In this document: piece by piece, positions 1 through 7,973 of the stretch
How the letters are laid out: every line of letters begins with the position of its first letter
Position numbering within the stretch: position 1 is the stretch's first letter
Assembly (NCBI RefSeq): GCF_036924535.1
Contig: NZ_JAZHRT010000001.1
Location: forward strand, 7,006,001 to 7,070,000
Direction of reading: 5' to 3'
Origin: Bradyrhizobium sp. AZCC 2262
Lineage (GTDB): Bacteria; Pseudomonadota; Alphaproteobacteria; Rhizobiales; Xanthobacteraceae
Length of the DNA stretch: 64,000 bases
The notes under the pieces: generated by a model
Seen by the model: only the letters and a program-made list of their open reading frames with translations
Databases searched by the model: none
What the model was told of the DNA's origin: nothing
Program-made: the position numbers and the translations under genes

Positions 1-1134
1 TCCGCGTTTTGCGCCGGTTCGCAGTTGATCGTCGGTGCTCTTCAGGAGTTCACAGCTTTCCTCATTCTGCATTTCATTCTTGCCACGACAGCCATTGCAT
101 TGCTTTTTATCCATCGTTTGCACCGGTATGGGCCCAATCTGGCCGCCCATTTGCTGGTGGCGATCGATCTTTCCTGCATTTTCGTGATGAACTGGGGCTT
201 CGGGAGCGACAGCAAGGTCTACGTCTATTATACTTTGGCTGGCGGCGTCTTGATCTTCATTTTTGGAGTGGAGCACTGGCGCACTTATGCAGGTTGGGTC
301 GCTGTCGCCGTCGCCTGCATGCTGGTATCGATGAAACTTGCGCCAAGGGAGGGACTATTCCTTCCCGAGAACCATGCGGTGCGCGAACTCATAGCGGCGC
401 ATGCTTTCCTCAATACGCTGACTGTCATGGCATTCATGGTCTTCTTTGCAGTAGCCACCTTGCGCAAGGTGGAGACTGGGCTAGAGGCCCAATATGTGCG
501 CTCTTCTACATTGATGAACACGGTGTTTCCTCCCTTGATCGTCTCCCGGCTGATTTCAGGCCGGGAGGATCGGATCGCCGACCGGATCGAGGGGCTGACG
601 GTTCTGTTCGCCGATCTCGTCGGCTTCACGAAGGCTGCGCACGATCTGCCACCAGAGGAGATCATCGGGTATCTCGACGGCATGGTACGCTGCTTCGATC
701 GCCTCTGCGCTGAAAATGGCGTCGAGAAGATCAAGACTATCGGCGACCGCTACATGGCGGTCGGCGGCCTGACCGGCGACTCGCCCGGTCAGGCCGTCGC
801 GACTGCGAAGCTCGCCCTGGCGATCCTGCGATCCCAGGCCGATCTCCCTGCACTGGGCGGCAAGCGCCTCGCGTTACGGATCGGGTTGCATACCGGCAGC
901 GCCACAGCAGGCATCATCGGTGACACACGATTTACCTACGACGTCTGGGGCGATGCGGTAAACATGGCCTCGCGCATGGAGTCGCACGGCCTGCCAGGAC
1001 GAATTCAAGTCTCCGAAGCGTTTCGCGCGGTTGTCCAGAACGCGTTCTGTTTCGAGGAACGTGGCATCATTGACATTCGTGGCATCGGCCCTACGCGCAC
1101 CTGGTTTCTTGGCGATGCGCGGTCTCCAACATGA
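1..1134 (+). CDS. Class III adenylate/guanylate cyclase, membrane-anchored (5' end outside window)
   Basis: The frame is open to the first base, so the true start probably lies upstream; at least 377 residues are present. The first ~150 residues hold several hydrophobic segments (likely four or more membrane helices). A class III nucleotide cyclase domain follows: LFADLVGFT (first metal aspartate), IKTIGDRYMA, the metal/substrate segment YDVWGDAVNMASRMES, and IGLHTGSATAGIIG. Such proteins convert ATP (less often GTP) to the cyclic nucleotide at the inner face of the membrane. The input sensed by the membrane part cannot be told from sequence. A cNMP-binding membrane protein lies at 38868-39713 but is too far away to be called a partner. 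Confidence 0.9.
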   Translation, partial: SAFCAGSQLIVGALQEFTAFLILHFILATTAIALLFIHRLHRYGPNLAAHLLVAIDLSCIFVMNWGFGSDSKVYVYYTLAGGVLIFIFGVEHWRTYAGWVAVAVACMLVSMKLAPREGLFLPENHAVRELIAAHAFLNTLTVMAFMVFFAVATLRKVETGLEAQYVRSSTLMNTVFPPLIVSRLISGREDRIADRIEGLTVLFADLVGFTKAAHDLPPEEIIGYLDGMVRCFDRLCAENGVEKIKTIGDRYMAVGGLTGDSPGQAVATAKLALAILRSQADLPALGGKRLALRIGLHTGSATAGIIGDTRFTYDVWGDAVNMASRMESHGLPGRIQVSEAFRAVVQNAFCFEERGIIDIRGIGPTRTWFLGDARSPT

Positions 1135-1286
1135 GATGCTGCGGTTGTCCACTTCGGGGGCAAAAGCGAACCTCGCGGCGTAGCTGGAGGATGTCCGCTC
1201 TTTCCCGGGAGCGGAAATGCTCGAAATCAAGCAATTTTTCGGAAGCTGCTTGTGCCGTGCTGTGCCTTATCGAATCTCCACGCGCT

Positions 1287-2261
1287 CTATGCGTCGGCCG
1301 GGAGTCCGGTAGTCCTGGTGTTCAACCCAACGACTCTCGGGAGAAGGCCGGACCACAGGCCTCCGTGATAGGCGCCAGTCGTCTCGATCCATGCGGGCGG
1401 GGCGCCGGTCGCCGGATCGGCTGGCCAGTGCAGCAATGCCGCGCTTACGAAATGGTCAAGCTCGTGCCATTGCGCTTCCGGCAGCGGCGCTTCGCCGGCC
1501 GTTGGAGGATGCGTTCGATCTCCTGGCGAGCCCAGACGCTTCGAGGGAGAGTGGTATTCGACCCCCCACACCCTGGGCATCTGCCGGGCCATGGGATCGA
1601 TCAGACGAAAGTGAACCGGCAGCCTGTGCGTGCCGAGAGCGCCTTCATACCGAAAGATATGCCTGCTGTAGGATTTCGCTGGCGTCAGGTCCGGTTCGCC
1701 GTCTTCATGGATCAAAGCATCGCCACTCGGGGCATGGATGATCTTAGGACCATCTTGATCCTCGAAGCGCCATTCCGGTGAAGTGAGCGAGAGAGGCGCA
1801 TCCGTCGGCGCGACCCAAGACCAGTTATGTTGCCGCATGCAAGGATACCAGCGCCAGCTACCCAGGCTGCAGAAGCAGTCAGCACGCCACATCCCATGAA
1901 CGAAGCCGCCGACAAGATGGATCATATTCATCGCCCCATTGGGCGGCATTTGCAGCACAAATTCCTGCAAGCCCTCGCCGAGACCGCGCTGCACTCGATG
2001 CCAATCCAGATCGGGTGTCTGCGAAAGACTGCGCCTGCCGATGCGCGCGTAATTCAAGTCGACGCACCACCAGACAATCGACAACGGACCGCTCGAATGC
2101 GTTCCGGACATGAGCTGACAGCGTTCGATCTCGAAGGCTATTTCGATTGTGCCCGTGCGGTATGTCGCCGACGCGACCGGAAGGCGAGCGAGGGGCGCGC
2201 AAACCAGCGCGCTACGGTCCAAACGTATCTCGACACCCAGCGCTGCGTTTCTCAAGCGCAA
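1287..2261 (-). CDS. Hypothetical protein, probably missing its N-terminus through a frameshift
   Basis: An open frame of 324 codons starting at TTG, rich in Trp and His, with no signal peptide or membrane helix. I do not recognise the family. Coding character continues upstream of the TTG (residues WNFLESEL just before it) until a stop at 2304-2306. The adjacent frame between about 2373 and 2290 reads like a natural N-terminus (RNASTWLQDSADG, then GVISETTEG). One lost or gained base near 2285-2292 would join them into a protein of about 360 residues starting near a GTG at 2367. The gene is convergent with the cyclase. Function unknown; the broken N-terminus is inference. Confidence 0.55.
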   Translation of the reverse strand: MRLRNAALGVEIRLDRSALVCAPLARLPVASATYRTGTIEIAFEIERCQLMSGTHSSGPLSIVWWCVDLNYARIGRRSLSQTPDLDWHRVQRGLGEGLQEFVLQMPPNGAMNMIHLVGGFVHGMWRADCFCSLGSWRWYPCMRQHNWSWVAPTDAPLSLTSPEWRFEDQDGPKIIHAPSGDALIHEDGEPDLTPAKSYSRHIFRYEGALGTHRLPVHFRLIDPMARQMPRVWGVEYHSPSKRLGSPGDRTHPPTAGEAPLPEAQWHELDHFVSAALLHWPADPATGAPPAWIETTGAYHGGLWSGLLPRVVGLNTRTTGLPADA

Positions 2262-2450
2262 TTCGGATTCCAGAAAATTCCACGCCCTCCGTTGTCTCGG
2301 AGATCACCCCTTCGTCATAGCATCCATCCGCCGAATCCTGCAGCCAGGTTGATGCATTGCGTATCACGAGCGCGGTGCAAGCCCTGCTATCATGAAGCTC
2401 AAGTGATGGACACGCAATCCAATACACCTGGCGCCCGCGTCAGGCGGTAC

Positions 2451-2490
2451 ACAAAAACAAACCGCCCACCTGCTTTCGCAGATGGGCGGC
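2451..2490 (-). terminator. Rho-independent terminator after the DUF2852 gene
   Basis: On the minus strand a GC-rich hairpin with arms CCGCCCA and TGGGCGG, extended by CTGC/GCAG around a GAAA-type loop, is followed by a T-rich run (TTTGTTTTTG). It lies about 70 nt beyond the stop codon of the minus-strand gene at 2557. Confidence 0.8.
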
Positions 2491-2556
2491 CGTATCGCCG
2501 TCAGGCATCATGGGGGCATCACGCCTGAGGCTGAATGCCTGTCCCGAGGTCGAACC

Positions 2557-3042
2557 TCAGCCCTGCTGCGGCTGGTCGTTCGGCGGGGTCGGACGCTGCT
2601 TGTGCTGCGCCATGAACTGGTCGAACTCTTCCTTGTCCTTGGCGTGACGCAGGCGGTCGAGGAAATTCTTGAACTCGACCTGCTCTTCCTCGAGCCGCTG
2701 CAGGGTTTCCATGCGGTACTCGTCAAAGGCGCGGTTGCCGCTCGAAGGCTGACCGAAGCCGAAGCCGCCGAAACCGCGACGCTCCATGCGGCCGCGCATC
2801 CGGTCCATCTTGTACTGCATCCGCTCCATCTTGTTCTGCCAGCGATCTCCGTGACTCCAGCAACCCATTTTTCTGCTCCCTAGTGTGAAAAAGAGAAGGG
2901 CAAGGCCGATCGGCCACCAGATGATGAAGCCGAGAATGGTCACGGCGATCCAGCCGGGATGCCAGGGGCTCTCAAGCATATGCGGACGATAGTGCTCTTC
3001 CGTGGGGCCGCGCCATCGATTGACATCTGCGGTGTAGGCCAT
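2557..3042 (-). CDS. DUF2852 family membrane protein
   Basis: 161 residues. An N-terminal soluble stretch leads to one strong membrane segment (ILGFIIWWPIGLALLFF, about residues 38-55), then a Met/Arg-rich region with repeated KMERM/KMDRM/RMERR units and a charged C-terminal coiled coil (about residues 105-150). This matches the alphaproteobacterial DUF2852 family, of unknown function. I chose the ATG at 3042 because GGAGAGG lies five bases upstream; an in-frame start 24 nt earlier lacks such a site. A 19-bp palindrome lies 35 bp upstream and shares a half-site with one at the start of the neighbouring tetR gene, so this gene is a likely TetR target. Confidence 0.8.
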   Translation of the reverse strand: MAYTADVNRWRGPTEEHYRPHMLESPWHPGWIAVTILGFIIWWPIGLALLFFTLGSRKMGCWSHGDRWQNKMERMQYKMDRMRGRMERRGFGGFGFGQPSSGNRAFDEYRMETLQRLEEEQVEFKNFLDRLRHAKDKEEFDQFMAQHKQRPTPPNDQPQQG

Positions 3043-3076
3043 TTCCCTCTCCATGACGGCGATCACGCCGTTGTCA

Positions 3077-3095
3077 ATGTAAATAACATTTACAT
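3077..3095. promoter_or_regulatory. Palindromic operator candidate upstream of the DUF2852 gene
   Basis: ATGTAAATAACATTTACAT is a perfect inverted repeat (8-bp arms, 3-bp spacer) in the promoter region of the gene at 2557-3042. Its TTTACAT half-site also occurs in the inverted repeat over the tetR start at 3861-3887, which suggests that the same TetR protein binds both. Confidence 0.6.
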
Positions 3096-3149
3096 ACCTA
3101 AACCATCCCAGATTTTTGTCAAGCGGGCCGCTGGCCGCACCCTCGAAAA

Positions 3150-3866
3150 TTATTTTGGAGTTCCCCAGGGACCGCCCGCGGGCGGCACCGGCGGCGGGCC
3201 TGACGGCTTCTGGTCCGACGGCCGGCGGTCGGTCGGGAAGCCGAGGCCGCGCAGGTAAATCAGCACTTCCGCTTCCAGCAGTTCCTCGGGCGACATCGGC
3301 AATTTGCGCCGCGCGGCGTCGCCGCGGCCGAACAGCGAGGCGACCCCGTGCGACATCGACCAGATATGCAGCGCCATCATCATCGCCGGCGGCCGCGGCA
3401 TGCCGGGCGGCGCCAGCGCCGCAAGCCGTTCGGCCGCAGCGCGGATGATGGCGAACGCGCGCTCGCTGGCCGCCATCAAGGTCGGGTTTGCATCGACGGG
3501 AAGCCCGGATTCGAACATCGCCGAATAGAACGCTGGCTCGTTGCGCGCGAAGGCGAGATAGGCCTTGCCGACCCGTTCGAACGCCGTGACCGTGTCCGGG
3601 CGGCCATCGTCCCAGGCCTGCGTCAGCAGCGCCTCGAACTGCTCGAAGCCACGCTGGGCGATGGAGGACAGCAGTTCATCGCGGTCGCGGAAATGCCGGT
3701 AGGGCGCGGCGGGGCTGACGCCGGCCATCCGCGCGGCGTCGGCAAAGGTGAAACCGGCCGCGCCTTTTTCGGCGATCAGGCCAAGCGCTGCCTGCAGCAG
3801 CGCCTCTTTCAGATTGCCGTGGTGGTAGCCGCGCTCGCTGCGGCCTTGGTCCTTTCGCCAGCTCAT
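3150..3866 (-). CDS. TetR/AcrR family transcriptional regulator
   Basis: 238 residues. The N-terminal helix-turn-helix domain has the motif GYHHGNLKEALLQAAL followed by GAAGFTFADAARMAGVSPAAPYRHF, typical of the TetR group with a WHG-type C-terminal ligand domain (AYLAFARNEPAFYSAMFESGLP). The C-terminus is Pro/Gly-rich. The ATG at 3866 lies inside a large inverted repeat (3861-3887), as expected for autorepression. The DUF2852 gene downstream, on the same strand, carries a related palindrome. The ligand is unknown. Confidence 0.88.
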   Translation of the reverse strand: MSWRKDQGRSERGYHHGNLKEALLQAALGLIAEKGAAGFTFADAARMAGVSPAAPYRHFRDRDELLSSIAQRGFEQFEALLTQAWDDGRPDTVTAFERVGKAYLAFARNEPAFYSAMFESGLPVDANPTLMAASERAFAIIRAAAERLAALAPPGMPRPPAMMMALHIWSMSHGVASLFGRGDAARRKLPMSPEELLEAEVLIYLRGLGFPTDRRPSDQKPSGPPPVPPAGGPWGTPK

Positions 3867-3887
3867 GTGAAAGACCTTTACATGAGC
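3861..3887. promoter_or_regulatory. Inverted repeat over the tetR start codon (autoregulatory operator candidate)
   Basis: Arms GCTCATGT and ACATGAGC are perfect inverted repeats, with AAAG/CTTT inside and one unpaired base (27 bp in total). The start codon of the TetR gene lies within it. The right arm contains TTTACAT, shared with the palindrome at 3077-3095. Confidence 0.6.
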
Positions 3888-3989
3888 CGGCTGAAAAGGT
3901 CACTTATTTTGAGGCCGTTAACTGATGTTCATCAAGATTAACGGCGCGCGGGGGCGGCGCAATTCCAGACGGTTCCAACCGTCCGGGTC

Positions 3990-4355
3990 CTAACCGCCCG
4001 GGATCGGGAGGACCGGCATGATCTCGATACGTTCGCCGGGAAAGATCGTGAAATGCGGGTGGTCCTCGAACATTTTCGCGGCGGCTTCATGTGAGCCGGC
4101 GCGCACCACCGTGAAGGCGCCCATTTCGTTGGCGATGTCGGCAATACCGCTCGAATCGACCTTCTTGGTCTTGCCGAGCGGGCCGCCCATGGCGACGAGC
4201 GCCGCCTGGTGCTTTTCGACCCAGGCCTTCCACGCCGCCATTCCCCGCTGTTCCCTGGCGCGCCGCTCAGCCTCAGGCAGCGCATTCCAGGCCGCCATGT
4301 TCGCACTGGTCTTGCTGCCGAGGAAGACGGCGAGGAAAGTATCGTTGTTGCTCAT
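3990..4355 (-). CDS. YCII-related small protein
   Basis: 121 residues, with a two-part alpha/beta pattern like YCII/DGPF-like ferredoxin-fold proteins: an N-terminal strand (TFLAVFLGS), a central MGGPLGKTKKV and a C-terminal HPHFTIFPGERIEIMPVLPI. It is the third gene of a minus-strand series of YCII-type genes that starts at 5413. An ECF42-type promoter signature at 5474-5500 probably drives the series. Function is unknown; YCII proteins next to ECF42 sigma factors are a known genomic association. Confidence 0.7.
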   Translation of the reverse strand: MSNNDTFLAVFLGSKTSANMAAWNALPEAERRAREQRGMAAWKAWVEKHQAALVAMGGPLGKTKKVDSSGIADIANEMGAFTVVRAGSHEAAAKMFEDHPHFTIFPGERIEIMPVLPIPGG

Positions 4356-4436
4356 GAGATTTCTCCTCTCTTTGCGGTTGACGGATCGGCGATAGGCTCT
4401 CGACTTAACGGCGTGCGAAGCCCTGTTGCGAAAGAC

Positions 4437-4862
4437 TCACCGCGCCTTGTGCGCATTTCCCTTCTGCAGCTCGTCGAAGCCCTTGGCTGCCTCTCGCACT
4501 TCTTCCGAGAAATCGGCCATCTCCTGCACCTGACGGATTTCAATGACCTCGTTCTCGGTGGCCGGACATTTTTTCGCCCAGGCGATTGCCTCCTCGCGCG
4601 ACTTCACGTTGATCATCCAGTAGCCGCCGAGCACTTCCTTGGCCTCGGTGAAGGGGCCGTCGGTGACGACCGGCTTGCCGGTGGCAAAGGAAACCCGCGC
4701 GCCCATCGAGGGCGGATGCAGTCCGTCGAGCGCGATCAGCACGCCGGCCTCTTTGAGCGCCTCGTTGTATTTCATCATCGCCTTGACCCGTTCGGGGTCG
4801 AGCTGGACGTCCGGCGGCGCGGTCTCATAGCCCAGGGGGATCATCAGCATCATGAATCGCAT
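4437..4862 (-). CDS. YciI/DGPF family protein
   Basis: 141 residues. It contains the family hallmark DGPF (KPVVTDGPFTEAKEVLGGYWMINVKSREEAIAWA) and a typical N-terminus MRFMMLMI. The C-terminal EVIEIRQV completes the ferredoxin-like fold. It is the second gene of the series, 135 bp after the 4997-5413 gene with a repeat element in the gap. DGPF proteins commonly accompany ECF42 sigma factors, such as the one at 16238-17509. Biochemical role unknown. Confidence 0.88.
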   Translation of the reverse strand: MRFMMLMIPLGYETAPPDVQLDPERVKAMMKYNEALKEAGVLIALDGLHPPSMGARVSFATGKPVVTDGPFTEAKEVLGGYWMINVKSREEAIAWAKKCPATENEVIEIRQVQEMADFSEEVREAAKGFDELQKGNAHKAR

Positions 4863-4886
4863 GGTGGGGGTGTCCTTGTTGGGTTG

Positions 4887-4990
4887 TCGTCATTCCGGGG
4901 CGCGCGTCAGCACGAACTACGGTGCGCGATTGCGCACCGGAGAATCTCGAGATTCCGGGTCTGGTCCTTCGGACCATCCCGGAATGACGG
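4887..4990. repeat. Bradyrhizobium-type palindromic intergenic repeat
   Basis: The ends TCGTCATTCCGGGG and CCCGGAATGACGG are inverted. Inner inverted segments are GGTGCGCGATTGCGCACC and AATCTCGAGATT, so the whole can fold as a branched structure. It lies between two YCII genes. Confidence 0.7.
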
Positions 4991-4996
4991 GGAGAG

Positions 4997-5413
4997 TCAC
5001 TTCTTCGCGGCCTGGGACCGCAGCCGCTCTTCCTGCTCGCGCAGTTCGGGGGTGAGCGCTTCGCCGAAATCTTCCGCGGCAAACACCTGGCGGATTTCGA
5101 TCTCGTCGCCGCCGGCGAACGGCGCGCGCTTCATCCAGTCGATCGCTTCGTCGAGCGATTTGGTGTTGATCAGCCAGAAGCCGCAGACGATATCGCCGGA
5201 GAGAGGAAACGGCCCGCGGCTGACGCCGCCCTGCCCGCTGCCATACTTGATCCGTGCGCCCTTCGCGGTCGGATGCAGGCCCTCGCCCGCCTCCATCACG
5301 CCGGCCTTCACCAGCTCCTCGTTGAACTTGCCCATCGCGGTAAGCAGTTCCGTGCTCGGCATCACGCCTGCTTCCGAATCCTTGCTGGCCTTCACAATCA
5401 CCATGAATCGCAT
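4997..5413 (-). CDS. YciI/DGPF-like family protein
   Basis: 138 residues. The start MRFMVIVKASKDSEAG matches the family; GGAG lies about 10 bases upstream of the ATG at 5413, so the longer open frame to 5473 was not used. The DGPF position reads RGPF (GGVSRGPFPLSGDIVCGFWLINTKS), with EIEIRQVF further on. It is the first gene of the three-gene YCII series. The ECF42-type promoter signature lies 60 nt upstream of the start. Confidence 0.85.
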   Translation of the reverse strand: MRFMVIVKASKDSEAGVMPSTELLTAMGKFNEELVKAGVMEAGEGLHPTAKGARIKYGSGQGGVSRGPFPLSGDIVCGFWLINTKSLDEAIDWMKRAPFAGGDEIEIRQVFAAEDFGEALTPELREQEERLRSQAAKK

Positions 5414-5473
5414 CGTTATTCTCCGGTTTGATCTCTTTGGGCCGGCGACCGTCACGTCGGCCTTCGTCAACAA

Positions 5474-5500
5474 GACGAGTGGGCTTTTACGCCGCCGACA
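5474..5500 (-). promoter_or_regulatory. ECF42-type promoter signature upstream of the YCII series
   Basis: On the minus strand TGTCGG (5500-5495) is separated by exactly 17 nt from CGTC (5477-5474), followed by TTG. The same arrangement precedes the genes starting at 6706, 15919 and 17874. Similar -35 and -10 elements are, from memory, those reported for ECF42 sigma factors. Confidence 0.65.
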
Positions 5501-5663
5501 TGTCAGATGAAATTATTTTGCAGGTAATCTGGCCGGCCGGCCGGTCAATCGCCGATCGCCTGACAGCGAGGTTCGGAGAATCGGTCATCACACGCGGCGG
5601 TTGCTGCGATTCCATCATCCGCCGGTCGATCAGTGGAACCGGTTGCGCCACCGGCAGGCTCGA

Positions 5664-6038
5664 TCAAGCCGGCGGCGACTGTTTGACGAACGCGCCATTG
5701 TCGTAAGTCGCACCGAAATAGACGTCGATGCGCTTCACCTTGTCGCCGTCGAAGACGAAGAACTCGGTATTGCGAAACGTCTGGCCGCCCTTGGCGACGC
5801 AACGGTAGGTGACGAAGGCCTCATCGCCTTCGACGAAAATCCGCTCCAGCTCGTGCCGTTCGATCCAGTCGCTGTTCTTCCAGCACCGTTCGAAATAGGC
5901 CGGCTTGTCGATGTTGTCGTCGTAGGGGCTAGTGAAGCGGAAATCGTCGCTGAGCGCGTCCTCGACGAATTTGCGATCGCTGGCGAGATAGGCCGCAAAG
6001 ATGGCGCGGATCATATCCGCCCTGGTGCTGGACGCCAT
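5664..6038 (-). CDS. SnoaL-like/NTF2-fold protein
   Basis: 124 residues with the usual SnoaL pattern: an N-terminal helix pair (IRAIFAAYLASDRKFVEDALSDDFRFTSPYDD), YFERCW, then the strand-rich end (VTYRCVAKGG..FRNTEFFVFDGDKVKRIDVYFG). Such cone-shaped folds are cyclases, isomerases or ligand-binding proteins; the substrate cannot be inferred. It starts 14 bp after the GST stop, so both genes are probably one transcript from the ECF42-type promoter at 6729-6755. Confidence 0.82.
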   Translation of the reverse strand: MASSTRADMIRAIFAAYLASDRKFVEDALSDDFRFTSPYDDNIDKPAYFERCWKNSDWIERHELERIFVEGDEAFVTYRCVAKGGQTFRNTEFFVFDGDKVKRIDVYFGATYDNGAFVKQSPPA

Positions 6039-6052
6039 TCAACGCTCCTCCC

Positions 6053-6706
6053 TCAGGACTCTTTCGGCACCATCTGGAAATACGGCTCCGCCTCGCTGCG
6101 CACGCGCGCGAACGAGGGACGCGCCTTCAGCCGCTCGAAATAGGCCGCAAGGTTCTTCTGCGTTTCCTCGAACGGCACCACCATGCTGCCGTAGAACAGC
6201 GTCGGCGCGGCGGCGCAATCGGCGAGGCTGAAATCCTCGCCCATCGCCCAGCCACCATTTGCCATCTGCTGCTCGATCATGGCGTAGGATATCCGCAATT
6301 GCGCGCGGGCTTCCTCGACGCCGAGCGGATCCTTTTTGTCCACCGGCCGCATCCGGTCCAACATGATCTTCTGCATCGGCAGATGCACATAGAGATCGTA
6401 GAAGCGGTCGCGCAGCCGGGTCTGCAAGGCGCGAGCGGGATCATCCGGGATGAACCGCGTCTGGCCGCGATAGTTCCGGTCGAGATATTCGACGATGATG
6501 CTGGATTCCGGCACGGTCTCGTTCCGCGCCTCGTCGCGCAGCACCGGAAACTTGCCTATTCCCCACAGCTTCACCAGCGCGGCGCGCTCGGCGGGATTGC
6601 CGAGATTGACCAGGTTCGGCGTGAACGGAATGTCGTTCTCGTACAGCCCAATCAACGCCTTCCAGCAGTACGAGGCCAGCGGGTGGAAATACAGGGTGAG
6701 CGACAT
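6053..6706 (-). CDS. Glutathione S-transferase family protein
   Basis: 217 residues. It has an N-terminal thioredoxin-like domain (LYFHPLASYCWKALIGLYEN; PESSIIVEYLDR is the glutathione-binding Ser segment) and an all-helical C-terminal domain with FSLADCAAAPTLFYG. The ATG at 6706 has GGGAG six bases upstream and fits the family N-terminus. The open frame continues upstream to 7303 only as an overlap with the next gene. It precedes the SnoaL gene. The ECF42-type promoter signature ends 22 nt upstream of the start, implying a short leader. Confidence 0.9.
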   Translation of the reverse strand: MSLTLYFHPLASYCWKALIGLYENDIPFTPNLVNLGNPAERAALVKLWGIGKFPVLRDEARNETVPESSIIVEYLDRNYRGQTRFIPDDPARALQTRLRDRFYDLYVHLPMQKIMLDRMRPVDKKDPLGVEEARAQLRISYAMIEQQMANGGWAMGEDFSLADCAAAPTLFYGSMVVPFEETQKNLAAYFERLKARPSFARVRSEAEPYFQMVPKES

Positions 6707-6728
6707 GGAAAAACTCCCGGTGTAACAA

Positions 6729-6755
6729 GACGGCCGGCATTCGCATGCGCCGACA
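6729..6755 (-). promoter_or_regulatory. ECF42-type promoter signature upstream of the GST-SnoaL genes
   Basis: On the minus strand TGTCGG (6755-6750), 17 nt, then CGTC (6732-6729) followed by TTG. Identical in key bases and spacing to the sites at 5474-5500, 15960-15986 and 17902-17928. Confidence 0.65.
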
Positions 6756-6768
6756 TTTGAGCCAAAGA

Positions 6769-7320
6769 TTATTTTGCCGCTGATGGCACGTAGCGCAGGA
6801 TCACGATGCCGGTCGACAATGGCCGGCTGTCGATCAGCTTCAGCCTGAGCTTTTCGCCCGGCTTGAACAACGGCGTTCCGCCGCCGAGAATGACCGGGTT
6901 CACCGCGATGCGGAACTCGTCGATCAATCCGTGCGGGATCAGGTGTGATGCGAGATCGGCGCTGCCGAACAGGAAAATATCCTTGGTGCAGTCGCGCTTC
7001 AGCCGGGCGACGGTCTCGGGGACGTCGGCGCTGAACAGCTGCGTGTTGTTCCAATCGGATTTCTTCACCGTGCGGGAGAAGACGTATTTCGGCGCGGCAT
7101 TCATGAAGTCGGCGATTTCGCCGGTCTCGCTCGGCCAGTGATTTGCCATCAGTTCGTAAGTGACCCGGCCGAACAGCAATCCGCCGGCAGCATTCAACTG
7201 CTCGATCGACAATTGCTCCAGCTCCTCGCCCCAGACGTCCAAATGCCAGGAAATGTCGCGGTTCGGACCTTCGACGAAACCGTCCAGCGTCATCAGATTC
7301 CACATGATCAACTTCGCCAT
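6769..7320 (-). CDS. Dihydrofolate reductase-like protein (RibD C-terminal family)
   Basis: 183 residues starting MAKLIMWNLMTLDGFVEGP, the typical start of the RibD-C/DHFR-like family. Further on are LLFGRVTYELMANHWPS, a nucleotide-binding strand DIFLFGSADLASHLI and the C-terminal VNPVILGGGTPLFK. These are NADPH-dependent reductases of mostly unknown substrate. GGGAGG upstream of the ATG at 7320 sets the start. It is divergent from an HxlR regulator, with an inverted repeat between them, so HxlR control is likely. Confidence 0.88.
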   Translation of the reverse strand: MAKLIMWNLMTLDGFVEGPNRDISWHLDVWGEELEQLSIEQLNAAGGLLFGRVTYELMANHWPSETGEIADFMNAAPKYVFSRTVKKSDWNNTQLFSADVPETVARLKRDCTKDIFLFGSADLASHLIPHGLIDEFRIAVNPVILGGGTPLFKPGEKLRLKLIDSRPLSTGIVILRYVPSAAK

Positions 7321-7349
7321 CGCGGCACCTCCCTCAAACTGATTGCGTT

Positions 7350-7384
7350 TTGCAACTGGTTGTATCCTGAGACAACCGGTGCAA
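7350..7384. promoter_or_regulatory. Inverted repeat in the DHFR-like/HxlR divergent promoter region
   Basis: TTGCAACTGGTTGT (7350-7363) and ACAACCGGTGCAA (7372-7384) form an imperfect inverted repeat with an 8-bp centre. It lies between the two divergent start codons and is a candidate HxlR operator. Confidence 0.5.
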
Positions 7385-7436
7385 TATTGCAAGCAGTTTT
7401 TTTGAGGGCGCCTGACCGCCCCGTCTGGAACCGAAC

Positions 7437-7943
7437 ATGACCGACACCAGCCGCTCCGGCTGCCCGATCAATCTCTCGCTGGAAGTGCTCGGCGATAAAT
7501 GGAGCCTCTTGATCATCCGCGACATGATGTTCGGCAACCGGCGGCATTTTCGCGAGCTGCTGACCAAGTCCGAGGAAGGCATCTCCTCCAACATTCTCGC
7601 CGACCGGCTGAAAACCCTGCTCGACGAAAAGATCATCACCCGCGAGGACGATCCCACGCACAAGCAGAAGGGAATCTATTCGCTGACGGAACAGGGCATC
7701 GAGCTGTTGCCGGTTCTCGCGCAGATGGCGGCCTGGGGTTACAAATATCTTCCCGTCAGCGAGGAACTCGGCATTCGCGCGCGGCTGCTCAGCGAGGGCG
7801 GCGCGAAGATGTGGGCGGAGTTCATGGACGAATTGCGCGAGAGCCATCTCGGCGTGAAGCGGCGCAGGCGAACGGGCCCGTCGGTCGGCGAGCGGCTGCA
7901 GGCGGCTTATGAGAAGGTGGTAATGAAGAGGGTGCAGCCTTGA
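7437..7943 (+). CDS. HxlR-family winged-helix regulator
   Basis: 168 residues. The N-terminus has the HxlR hallmarks: a Cys followed by LEVLGDKWSLLIIRDMMFG, then RHFRELLTKSEEGISSNILADRLKTLLDEKIITRE and a wing ending YSLTEQGIELLPVLAQMAAWG. The family often senses electrophiles or oxidants through the conserved N-terminal Cys (here GCPINLSLE). The basic C-terminal tail (KRRRRTG) is longer than usual. It is divergent from the DHFR-like reductase, its probable target. Confidence 0.9.
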   Translation: MTDTSRSGCPINLSLEVLGDKWSLLIIRDMMFGNRRHFRELLTKSEEGISSNILADRLKTLLDEKIITREDDPTHKQKGIYSLTEQGIELLPVLAQMAAWGYKYLPVSEELGIRARLLSEGGAKMWAEFMDELRESHLGVKRRRRTGPSVGERLQAAYEKVVMKRVQP

Positions 7944-7973
7944 GCCGACACCATTGCGGAAGCAGGCAATTGG

